Assembly (NCBI RefSeq): GCF_025210595.1
Contig: NZ_JAOARH010000093.1
Span: forward strand, 1 to 52,721
Reading direction: 5' to 3'
Source: Winogradskyella sp.
GTDB lineage: Bacteria; Bacteroidota; Bacteroidia; Flavobacteriales; Flavobacteriaceae
DNA: 52,721 nucleotides
Shown here: in pieces, positions 19,243 through 26,294 of the stretch
How the letters are laid out: each line of letters begins with the position of its first letter
How positions within the stretch are numbered: position 1 is the stretch's first letter
Notes under the pieces: model-generated
Databases searched by the model: none
Seen by the model: the letters and a program-made list of their open reading frames with translations, nothing else
What the model was told of the DNA's origin: nothing
Translations under genes and position numbers: made by a program

Positions 19243-20316
19243 TTATTGAGCTGTATTATCTTGAGCTTCAAAAATATTACGCAAGTCCTTTTTATAAGGT
19301 AAATGTCTTGCTCTTCCCTTTTTAAAAATATCATTACTATTACCTTGTCCTTTTCTTAACGCCTTTTGTTCTTCGTATGGTAATTTTATAATTTCTTGGC
19401 AATGTGTTGAACAACAATTATCCATCTTTTCTTTACATTCTTCACATTGAATAAAGAGAAGATGGCATGCTTCATTTACACAATTTGTATGCATATCTGC
19501 AGGTTTACCACATTGGTGACAATTAGCAATAATATCTTCGCTTATACGTTCTGAACGTCTTTGGTCAAATACAAAGTTTTTACCAATAAATTTGTTCTCT
19601 AATCCTTCGGCTTCAATTTGTCTAGTATAATTTATGATTCCCCCTTCTAACTGATATACATTTTTAAACCCTTTATGCTTATAGTACGCACTCGCTTTTT
19701 CACAACGAATACCACCAGTACAATACATCACCAGCTTTTTATCCTCTTTATGTTCTCTTAAATCTTCTTCAATTAAATCTAGAGATTCTCTAAACGTGTC
19801 AACATCTGGAGTTATGGCATTTTTAAAATGCCCTATTTCACTCTCGTAATGATTACGCATATCTACCAAAACCGTACTAGGATCTTCAATAAGCTCATTA
19901 AATTGTTCGGCATTAACATGTATACCTTTATTAGTAACATCAAAAGTATCATCGTTTAAACCATCAGCAACAATTTTATGTCTCACTTTTACTTTTAGTT
20001 TTAAGAAAGCATAATTATCGTGCTCAATAGCAACATTTAACCTAACGTTTTCAAGAAAAGTAATGGTATCTAAGTGATTTTTAAACGCATCAAAATTCTC
20101 TGCCGGAACCGATAATTGCCCATTAATACCTTCGTGAGCTATATAAATTCTGCCTAAGACATCCAATTCATCCCATGCCAAAAACATATGGTTTCTAAAA
20201 ATCTGTGTGTTGCCAATTTTGGCGTACTTGTAGAAAGAGATTGTTAAGCGTTCTTTTCCCGCTTTTTCAATAAGTTCTGCTCTTTCTTTAGCACTTAAGT
20301 TATTGTACAGTTGCAT
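19243..20316 (-). CDS. trhO: tRNA uridine-34 hydroxylase TrhO (YceA-type rhodanese)
   Basis: A 357-residue YceA-family protein with an N-terminal ferredoxin-like domain (LSISFYKYAKI-type beginning, AHEGINGQ motif), a rhodanese domain with active-site C199 in YCTGGIRCEKA and VYQLEGGI, and a C-terminal Cys-rich zinc-ribbon-like tail (about 270-320: CHQC, CVNEAC, CEEC, CCSTHC). In E. coli TrhO uses O2 to form 5-hydroxyuridine at position 34 of tRNAs. It is the first gene of the operon, with a TACCTTTG -7 box 66 bases upstream. Length and motifs match the family (about 350 residues), and the start ATG is the expected one. Confidence 0.92.
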   Translation of the reverse strand: MQLYNNLSAKERAELIEKAGKERLTISFYKYAKIGNTQIFRNHMFLAWDELDVLGRIYIAHEGINGQLSVPAENFDAFKNHLDTITFLENVRLNVAIEHDNYAFLKLKVKVRHKIVADGLNDDTFDVTNKGIHVNAEQFNELIEDPSTVLVDMRNHYESEIGHFKNAITPDVDTFRESLDLIEEDLREHKEDKKLVMYCTGGIRCEKASAYYKHKGFKNVYQLEGGIINYTRQIEAEGLENKFIGKNFVFDQRRSERISEDIIANCHQCGKPADMHTNCVNEACHLLFIQCEECKEKMDNCCSTHCQEIIKLPYEEQKALRKGQGNSNDIFKKGRARHLPYKKDLRNIFEAQDNTAQ

Positions 20317-20381
20317 GCTATACTAATTTTAAGGTTAAAGAATAAAGTTCATCTTCGCTAAAGCTTAGATATATATTGCCG

Positions 20382-20389
20382 CAAAGGTA
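20382..20389 (-). promoter_or_regulatory. -7 promoter element of the trhO operon
   Basis: TACCTTTG on the minus strand matches the Bacteroidetes -7 consensus TAnnTTTG. It implies a transcript start near 20376 and a leader of about 60 bases. No good -33 TTTG was seen upstream. Confidence 0.65.
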
Positions 20390-20412
20390 TTGATTTTATT
20401 GAATTTACATTA

Positions 20413-20447
20413 AAAAAAAGCACCTTGAATAATCCAAGATGCTTTTT
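20413..20447. terminator. Terminator-like hairpin with no assigned gene
   Basis: A-run plus GCAxCTTG pairs with CAAGxTGC plus a six-T run, with one mismatch in the stem and a short loop. It lies between two divergent genes, where no annotated transcript should end. It may end a small RNA on the plus strand or block read-through. Confidence 0.55.
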
Positions 20448-20582
20448 TCCTTGACTAATAACCTAAAACTAATTCGTTGTAGAATAACAAAGTGTATACT
20501 AAACACTTTGCGAAATTTCATAGCAATTTTTTCCTTTTTCATTTAGTAGATGTAAAAAGTGTAAAAGGGTTGCGTCAAAAAA

Positions 20583-20612
20583 TTGAAAAAAATAAAATAA
20601 GTGGTATTTTTG
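20583..20612 (+). promoter_or_regulatory. recA promoter
   Basis: TTG at 20583-20585, a 19-bp spacer and TATTTTTG at 20605-20612 fit the Bacteroidetes housekeeping promoter. The transcript would start near 20618, leaving a leader of about 23 bases before the recA ATG. Confidence 0.75.
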
Positions 20613-20641
20613 ATATCAATTTAACATAGAAAACAAAAGAA

Positions 20642-21646
20642 ATGAGTAGTGAAAAAGAAGCAAAATTAAAGGCATTAAAATTAACTTTAGATAAGTTAGA
20701 TAAAGCTTACGGAAAGGGAACTGTAATGAAAATGAGCGATCAGGCCATTGAAGATGTTGACGCTATTTCGTCTGGCTCTTTAGGCTTAGATATTGCTTTG
20801 GGAGTTGGTGGTTACCCAAGAGGAAGAGTAATAGAAATATATGGTCCTGAATCTTCTGGTAAAACAACTTTAACACTACACGCTATTGCCGAAGCTCAAA
20901 AAGCAGGTGGTATTGCAGCATTTATTGATGCAGAGCATGCTTTTGACCGTTTTTATGCAGAAAAGCTTGGTGTTGATTTAGAAAATCTAATTATTTCTCA
21001 ACCAGACAATGGAGAACAAGCTTTAGAAATTGCTGATAATCTTGTTCGCTCTGGTGCTATTGACGTTGTTGTTGTAGACTCTGTTGCTGCACTAACACCT
21101 AAAAGCGAAATTGAAGGTGAAATGGGAGATTCTAAAATGGGATTGCATGCACGATTAATGTCTCAAGCATTAAGAAAGTTAACAGCTTCTATTAGCAAAA
21201 CCAACTGTACCATGATTTTTATTAACCAATTACGTGAAAAAATTGGAGTAATGTTTGGTAACCCAGAAACCACTACAGGCGGAAATGCATTAAAATTTTA
21301 TGCGTCTGTACGTTTAGATATTAGAAGATCTACTCAAATTAAAGATAGCAACAGTAATGTAATGGGTAACAAAACTAGAGTTAAGGTTGTAAAAAATAAA
21401 GTGGCGCCTCCGTTTAGAACTGCTGAATTCGATATTATGTATGGAGAAGGTATTTCTAAAGTTGGTGAAGTTTTAGACCTAGCTGTAGAGTTTGACATTG
21501 TAAAAAAGAGTGGCTCTTGGTTTAGCTATGAAGATACCAAACTTGGTCAAGGACGAGATGCTGTTAAGTCTCTCATTAAAGATAATCCTGATTTAATGGA
21601 TGAACTAGAAGAAAAGGTTCGGACTTTAATCAATGATAATCAATAA
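20642..21646 (+). CDS. recA: Recombinase RecA
   Basis: A 334-residue RecA with Walker [10 protein letters not shown] (68-76), the [12 protein letters not shown]alker B segment, the L1/L2 loop region ([38 protein letters not shown]) and the C-terminal domain. It forms filaments on single-stranded DNA for homologous repair and, in bacteria with SOS, for LexA cleavage. It lacks the long acidic tail of E. coli RecA and ends in DNQ. It is a single-gene unit with its own promoter and a strong terminator. Confidence 0.99.
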   Translation: MSSEKEAKLKALKLTLDKLDKAYGKGTVMKMSDQAIEDVDAISSGSLGLDIALGVGGYPRGRVIEIYGPESSGKTTLTLHAIAEAQKAGGIAAFIDAEHAFDRFYAEKLGVDLENLIISQPDNGEQALEIADNLVRSGAIDVVVVDSVAALTPKSEIEGEMGDSKMGLHARLMSQALRKLTASISKTNCTMIFINQLREKIGVMFGNPETTTGGNALKFYASVRLDIRRSTQIKDSNSNVMGNKTRVKVVKNKVAPPFRTAEFDIMYGEGISKVGEVLDLAVEFDIVKKSGSWFSYEDTKLGQGRDAVKSLIKDNPDLMDELEEKVRTLINDNQ

Positions 21647-21651
21647 ATTAT

Positions 21652-21690
21652 AAAAAAATCCTGTTAAAATCAGGATTTTTTTATTTTTAA
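21652..21690 (+). terminator. recA terminator
   Basis: AAAAAAATCCTG (21652-21663) pairs perfectly with CAGGATTTTTTT (21671-21682), loop TTAAAAT, followed by more T residues. It begins 6 bases past the recA stop codon. Confidence 0.92.
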
Positions 21691-21744
21691 ACGCAACTCT
21701 TTTACATTTTCTGCATCTAATAAGCAGAATTAATATACATTCTT

Positions 21745-22185
21745 ATGAAAAAGTTTAGCGCTTTATTTATTTTATTTACTCTAATTTTCACTTCGTGTTC
21801 ATTAGACAATGACACTCAACAAAATTTCAATTTTGAGGTCATGCCTATTGTAAGCGTAGATATGCCAGAGCAATTTATTTATGGAGAAACTTACGCTATT
21901 AACATTAGTTATATTAAACCAAATACCTGTTATCAATTCAATGATTTTGCTTATGAAATTAATGGTAATGAAAGGATAATTGCAGTAGTAAATACAGTAT
22001 ATACAGATGAAAATGCAAATTGTATTGGAGAACCAGAAGAAGTAACTGTTTATTTTGATTTTACTGTAACAAGTTCAGATACTTATGTTTTTAAGTTTTT
22101 TCAAGGAGAAGATGAACAAGGAATAGATCAATATCATATTGTTGAAGTGCCTGTTTTCCAAGGCAGAAATACGGCAAAAAAATAA
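21745..22185 (+). CDS. Lipoprotein of unknown function upstream of the ECF sigma gene
   Basis: A 146-residue protein with a lipoprotein signal peptide (lipobox IFTSC, Cys about residue 18) and a small beta-rich body with two further cysteines (C55 and C91 by count, approximate). I do not recognise a named family. It is 33 bp upstream of the sigma factor gene and shares its strand, with no terminator between, so co-transcription with the sigma/anti-sigma pair is likely. It could be a sensor or a target of that system. That is inference only. Confidence 0.75.
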   Translation: MKKFSALFILFTLIFTSCSLDNDTQQNFNFEVMPIVSVDMPEQFIYGETYAINISYIKPNTCYQFNDFAYEINGNERIIAVVNTVYTDENANCIGEPEEVTVYFDFTVTSSDTYVFKFFQGEDEQGIDQYHIVEVPVFQGRNTAKK

Positions 22186-22218
22186 AACTGAAAGATTATT
22201 AATTAACTCTACTAAAAT

Positions 22219-22764
22219 GTGAGTTTAGAGCAACTCATAAAAAATTGTATAAAACAAGATGCTAAAGCGCAAAGCCTATTATATAAGCGGTATGCGAGTA
22301 AATTATTTTCGGTTAGCCTTAAGTATTCTAAAAACTATGCAGAAGCAGAAGATAATCTGCACGATGCATTTTTAACTGTATTTAGTAAAATAAATCAGTA
22401 TAAAAGTAAAGGTTCTTTTGAAGGTTGGTTAAAGCGAATCGTAATTAATACATCATTACAACGCTACAGAGAAAATATCGGTGTTTTTGATATTGTAAAT
22501 GAAAACAAAATTGAAGACGTTACTGTAGATATAAATGACAAAGACTTGAGTGTAGAGTATTTACTAAAAATCATTCAAGAATTACCAGACAGATACCGAT
22601 TGGTGTTTAATTTATATGTATTAGATGGTTATTCTCATGTAGAAATAAGTGAGTTAATTAACATTTCTACCGGAACCTCAAAATCTAATCTTGCAAGAGC
22701 AAGAATGATTTTAAGAAATAAAATAGAAGCTTACAAAGCGAATTTAAATTCGCGATCATTATAA
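22219..22764 (+). CDS. ECF-type RNA polymerase sigma factor
   Basis: A 181-residue sigma-70 family ECF factor. Region 2 spans about 20-85 (YAEAEDNLHDAFLTVF, GSFEGWLKRIVIN) and region 4 about 115-170 (LPDRYRLVFNLYVLDGYSH, helix-turn-helix ISELINISTGTSKSNLARAR). The start is GTG at 22219. An overlapping ATG at 22217 is followed at once by TGA and cannot be used. The next gene starts 1 base after its stop codon, so the two are translated together, and that protein has the features of its anti-sigma factor. It would direct polymerase to a stress-type regulon that cannot be named from this window. Confidence 0.92.
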   Translation: MSLEQLIKNCIKQDAKAQSLLYKRYASKLFSVSLKYSKNYAEAEDNLHDAFLTVFSKINQYKSKGSFEGWLKRIVINTSLQRYRENIGVFDIVNENKIEDVTVDINDKDLSVEYLLKIIQELPDRYRLVFNLYVLDGYSHVEISELINISTGTSKSNLARARMILRNKIEAYKANLNSRSL

Positions 22765-22765
22765 A

Positions 22766-24328
22766 ATGAACGAAAAGAAAAACATAGACAGACTTTTTCA
22801 AGAAAAGTTTAAAGATTTTGAAGCTGCACCTAGCGATGCAGTTTGGGATCGTATAAGTGAAAGTCTTCCTAAGAAAAAGAAAAAACGAAGAGTTATTGCG
22901 CTTTGGTGGCAAATTGGTGGCGTTGCCGCTGCAATAGCCTTGCTCTTAACTGTTGGTGTTTCTATTTTTAATTCTGATAATAACAACTCAAAATCTCCTG
23001 TAATTGTTGACACAGAAAAAACCAACAACAATTCCATAGAAAATGATAATAATTCTAATTCTCAGAATGTAAAAAACAACCTCAACACAACAAATAATAC
23101 TGAAGTCGCTAAATCCTCTAATGAGGACAATGAGTCTATCTCTAAAGAAACTGATAAATCAATCTTAAAGGAAAACACTTCGAATAAAGCCTTAACAACA
23201 CCTAATGCGTCCAAATCAAACTCACTAGTAAATAATACTGACAAAAACAAAAAAGCATCTTCAACACAACACAAAAGCTTAACTAAAATTGAAAATAAAG
23301 ACAATAGTACTAAAGTAGCGTCTAGCATTAACAATTCTAAAAACAACATATTAAAAAACAGTACAATTAACGATTCTGAAATAAAATCTGTTATCAAAGA
23401 AGCTATTAAAAACAATAGCTCTACTGTTACTGATAATACTACATCTAACGAATCTGAGACTTCAAATAACAAAGGCACTCAGAACAATAAAGAATTAGAA
23501 AAAGAAACTTCCATACTTAAAGAAGATGAAAACAAGGAATCTATTATAGATGCTATTGCAGACAACAACGAAGATATTGATGAAAAAGAAGAAGAAGAAG
23601 ACAAACAAAGTAGGTGGAGCATTGCGCCAAATATTGCGCCTGTTTATTACAGTTCTCTAGGTAAAGGTTCATCAATAGATCAACAATTTAATAACAACTC
23701 TAAGAGTAGCGACATAAACATGAGCTATGGTATTACAGGCTCTTACACCATTTCTAAAAAATTAAAAGTTAGAGCAGGTATTAGTCGTGTTAATCTTAGC
23801 CAAAGTACTTCAGATGTTTTTGCTTTTAATGGTGGTGAATTTGCGTCTAGAAATGCGGAAACATCAATGCGTAACATTAACCCAAAAGAAGGATTAGGAA
23901 ATATTACGTTTATGAGCGCTAATATGTTTAACACAAGCACTACTCCAGAGGTTTTTAATACGAAAATTGTAGGTAATATAGATCAGAGGTTTAGTTTTAT
24001 TGAAGTCCCTCTTGAGTTAGAATACCGTGTGTTAGATAAGAAATTTGGTGTTAATGTAATTGGTGGTTTTAGTACGTTCTTCTTAAATCAGAATGAAATT
24101 TATGCTGACTTAGACGGAACCTCAACTTTAATTGGTGAAGCAAGTAACTTAAACACTACTAGTTTTAGTGCCAATTTTGGTTTAGGATTAGACTATAGCT
24201 TATCAAAACAATGGAATATAAATCTTGAACCTCAGTTTAAGTATCAAATAAATACATTTAATAATACATCTGGTAATTATAGACCATTCTTTATTGGTTT
24301 ATATACAGGATTAAGTTATAAGTTTTAG
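22766..24328 (+). CDS. Putative dual membrane-spanning anti-sigma factor with outer-membrane beta-barrel
   Basis: A 520-residue protein in three parts. Residues 1-43 form a short charged cytoplasmic segment with the FEAAPSDAVWDRI motif often found in Bacteroidetes anti-sigma proteins. Residues 44-68 form one inner-membrane helix. Residues about 70-280 are a low-complexity Asn/Ser/Lys/Glu-rich linker. Residues about 282-520 alternate in beta strands, end in YKF, and read like a PorT-type outer-membrane beta-barrel. This layout fits the dual membrane-spanning anti-sigma (Dma) proteins described in Bacteroides thetaiotaomicron, paired with ECF sigma factors. It starts 1 bp after the sigma gene. 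That it binds this sigma factor is inferred from placement and architecture. Confidence 0.82.
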   Translation: MNEKKNIDRLFQEKFKDFEAAPSDAVWDRISESLPKKKKKRRVIALWWQIGGVAAAIALLLTVGVSIFNSDNNNSKSPVIVDTEKTNNNSIENDNNSNSQNVKNNLNTTNNTEVAKSSNEDNESISKETDKSILKENTSNKALTTPNASKSNSLVNNTDKNKKASSTQHKSLTKIENKDNSTKVASSINNSKNNILKNSTINDSEIKSVIKEAIKNNSSTVTDNTTSNESETSNNKGTQNNKELEKETSILKEDENKESIIDAIADNNEDIDEKEEEEDKQSRWSIAPNIAPVYYSSLGKGSSIDQQFNNNSKSSDINMSYGITGSYTISKKLKVRAGISRVNLSQSTSDVFAFNGGEFASRNAETSMRNINPKEGLGNITFMSANMFNTSTTPEVFNTKIVGNIDQRFSFIEVPLELEYRVLDKKFGVNVIGGFSTFFLNQNEIYADLDGTSTLIGEASNLNTTSFSANFGLGLDYSLSKQWNINLEPQFKYQINTFNNTSGNYRPFFIGLYTGLSYKF

Positions 24329-24365
24329 GTTAGGTTGTTAAAGCAATGATGAATGCAATGATGAC

Positions 24366-24408
24366 AAAAAAGCTGCTCGTGGTTAGGGTGGCTTTTCCTT
24401 TTTTATTG
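24366..24408. terminator. Weak hairpin between convergent sigma operon and plsC
   Basis: AAAAGC pairs with GCTTTT around a 17-base spacer, followed by a broken T-run. It lies in the 86-bp gap between two convergent genes. The stem is short, so confidence is low. Confidence 0.35.
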
Positions 24409-24414
24409 ACTTTG

Positions 24415-25155
24415 CTATTTCTGTAAACTCTTGGTTAACTCATCTAAAATTACTGCTCTAGCCTTTTTATTTAATGCTTTAGTATCTTCGGTTTTTAAAT
24501 CCTTTGTTTGCATAAATTGATGAATTTTTGCTTTCATTCGTCCTGGACTACCACTAAAGAATGTGTACGAAAATCGTTTTTTATTATCGTAAAAAGTAAT
24601 TGGCACTACAGGTATTTGATGGTTTATAGCTAGCCTAAAAGCTCCATCTTTAAATTGGTCTAACATAACTTCTTCTTTTGGGACACCGCCTTCAGGAAAA
24701 ATACATATACTCAATCCTTGTTTTAATCGTCTTTGCGCTCTTAAAAACACAGCCTGCCTACTCTTAGCACTACTTCTATCTACCAAAATACAAGTACGCT
24801 TGTAAAAGAATCCAAACAATGGGAGTTTGGCTAACTCTTTCTTACCAACAAACACAAAAGGATTTTTAACAGACACAAGCATTAACATAATATCTGTCAT
24901 AGATGTATGATTAGCAATAAACATATAACTCTTCTTTGGGTTTGGCATTTCTTCTTTAACAATCTTATAATTAAAACCCATACCAATTAATATGAATTTA
25001 GCCCAAAAACGCGCTAATTTAAAAAAATAAGGATACCATTTTTCTCGTAATATAGACGTAAAAAGAAAAGGAAACAGTAGTATAATTGGTAGCGCTACCA
25101 AAATATAAAACCATATACGATATAAAACCCAAAGAGGATATTTAATTATTGCCAT
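24415..25155 (-). CDS. plsC: 1-acyl-sn-glycerol-3-phosphate acyltransferase (PlsC)
   Basis: A 246-residue acyltransferase with two N-terminal membrane helices (about 9-35), the catalytic H83-x4-D88 motif in NHTSMTDI and the substrate-binding FPEGG motif near 153. It acylates lysophosphatidic acid to phosphatidic acid at the inner membrane. It is a single-gene unit, divergent from trpS. A TAGTTTTG -7 box is only 6 bases upstream of the ATG, which would give an almost leaderless transcript. Related lysophospholipid or aminolipid acyltransferases share these motifs, so the exact acceptor is not fixed. Confidence 0.9.
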   Translation of the reverse strand: MAIIKYPLWVLYRIWFYILVALPIILLFPFLFTSILREKWYPYFFKLARFWAKFILIGMGFNYKIVKEEMPNPKKSYMFIANHTSMTDIMLMLVSVKNPFVFVGKKELAKLPLFGFFYKRTCILVDRSSAKSRQAVFLRAQRRLKQGLSICIFPEGGVPKEEVMLDQFKDGAFRLAINHQIPVVPITFYDNKKRFSYTFFSGSPGRMKAKIHQFMQTKDLKTEDTKALNKKARAVILDELTKSLQK

Positions 25156-25160
25156 GGCAC

Positions 25161-25168
25161 CAAAACTA
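25161..25168 (-). promoter_or_regulatory. Candidate -7 element of plsC
   Basis: TAGTTTTG on the minus strand matches TAnnTTTG and lies 6-13 bases upstream of the plsC ATG. Transcription would start at or within a base or two of the start codon. No -33 TTTG is evident. Confidence 0.45.
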
Positions 25169-25192
25169 AGTAAATAGTTCTAGTAAAAAAAT

Positions 25193-25200
25193 TATCTTTG
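25193..25200 (+). promoter_or_regulatory. -7 promoter element of trpS
   Basis: TATCTTTG matches TAnnTTTG. The transcript would start near 25206 and carry a short leader containing the palindrome at 25224-25242. Confidence 0.6.
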
Positions 25201-25223
25201 CGCATCGTTTAATTTTTAAAAAG

Positions 25224-25242
25224 ATTCCTGCTTTCGCAGGAA
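25224..25242 (+). repeat. Dispersed hairpin repeat (copy a) in the trpS leader
   Basis: Arms TTCCTGC/GCAGGAA around TTTC, ending 6 bases before the trpS start codon. The same motif recurs at 29175, 34400 and 38684 in this window. Confidence 0.75.
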
Positions 25243-25248
25243 GTTGAT

Positions 25249-26217
25249 ATGGCAAGAATACTTACAGGCATACAAAGTACAGGAACACCACACTTAGGTA
25301 ATATATTAGGTGCTATTTTACCAGCAATAGAACTATCCGCAAAGAGCGACAATGAATCGTATTTGTTTATTGCTAACCTACACACCTTAACTCAGATTAA
25401 AAATGCAGAAGAGTTAAGAAACAATACCTACTCTGTAGCTGCTACCTGGTTGGCTTTTGGACTAGACACCGAAAAAACCGTATTCTATAGACAAAGTGAT
25501 ATTCCACAAGTAACAGAACTTGCATGGTATTTAGACTGTTTTTTTCCTTATCAACGCTTAAAATTAGCACATGGTTTTAAGGATAAAGCAGATCGTTTAG
25601 ACGATGTTAATTCTGGGCTATTTATGTATCCTATGCTTATGGCAGCAGATATTTTGTTGTATGATGCTGAGATTATTCCTGTTGGAAAAGACCAAGTTCA
25701 ACATATAGAATTCACAAGAGATGTCGCTTCTCGTTTTCATGCAAAAATGGGTGAAGCTTTTGTTTTACCAGAAGAACGTTTACAAGAAAACACTATGCTT
25801 ATTCCTGGTACAGATGGTGAAAAAATGAGTAAAAGTAGAGATAACTTTATCAATATCTTTTTGCCAGAAAAACAGCTTCGTAAAAAAGTAATGTCTATAC
25901 AAACCGACAGCACTCCATTAGAAGAACCTAAAGAATGGAAAACTTGTAATTGTTTTGCAATCTATAGTTTACTAGCTTCAGAAGAGCAAATATCAGAGAT
26001 GAAAACTAATTACGAAGGCGGTAATTACGGTTATGGTCATGCCAAGCAAGCACTTTATGAACTTATTATAGAACGTTTTGCAGAGCCAAGAGAACGTTAC
26101 AATTATTACATGAATAACATTGATGAGTTAGATGCTGTTTTAGCTAAAGGTGCTGCAAAGGCAAAACTTGTGGCTGATGATGTGTTAAAGCGTGTAAGAG
26201 TTAAGGTTGGTTATTAA
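25249..26217 (+). CDS. trpS: Tryptophanyl-tRNA synthetase
   Basis: A 322-residue class I synthetase with the HIGH-type motif PHLGN (14-18) and the KMSKS motif at 192-196. It charges tRNA-Trp in the cytoplasm. Length matches bacterial TrpRS (about 320-340). The ATG at 25249 begins MARILTGIQSTG, the standard N-terminus. A stable palindrome stands 6 bases upstream and could lower ribosome access to the start. Confidence 0.97.
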   Translation: MARILTGIQSTGTPHLGNILGAILPAIELSAKSDNESYLFIANLHTLTQIKNAEELRNNTYSVAATWLAFGLDTEKTVFYRQSDIPQVTELAWYLDCFFPYQRLKLAHGFKDKADRLDDVNSGLFMYPMLMAADILLYDAEIIPVGKDQVQHIEFTRDVASRFHAKMGEAFVLPEERLQENTMLIPGTDGEKMSKSRDNFINIFLPEKQLRKKVMSIQTDSTPLEEPKEWKTCNCFAIYSLLASEEQISEMKTNYEGGNYGYGHAKQALYELIIERFAEPRERYNYYMNNIDELDAVLAKGAAKAKLVADDVLKRVRVKVGY

Positions 26218-26237
26218 AAAGCATAATTTACAGAAAA

Positions 26238-26291
26238 AAGACCTCACAGGTTTGGTGACTAAAACTTACAAAATTAAACCTGTGAGGTCTT
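26238..26291. terminator. Long hairpin between convergent trpS and dprA
   Basis: AAGACCTCACAGGTTT (26238-26253) pairs perfectly over 16 bases with 26276-26291, around a 22-base loop. It has no proper T-run. It lies in the 77-bp gap between two converging genes and probably ends or protects both transcripts. Confidence 0.6.
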
Positions 26292-26294
26292 GAT

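Larger units (their letters stand above)
20317..20641. other. Divergent intergenic region between trhO and recA
   Basis: This 325-bp region holds the trhO -7 box (20382-20389), a terminator-like hairpin (about 20413-20447), a second inverted repeat CAAAGTGT/ACACTTTG (20489-20511) and the recA promoter (20583-20612). No SOS or LexA-type box was recognised. No coding frame is convincing. Confidence 0.7.

Noticed and set aside
23062..23478. Long reverse-strand open frame opposite the anti-sigma linker
   Set aside because: The Asn/Ser/Lys-rich linker gives few stops on the other strand. The reverse product is a low-complexity Leu/Val/Ser string with no family features.
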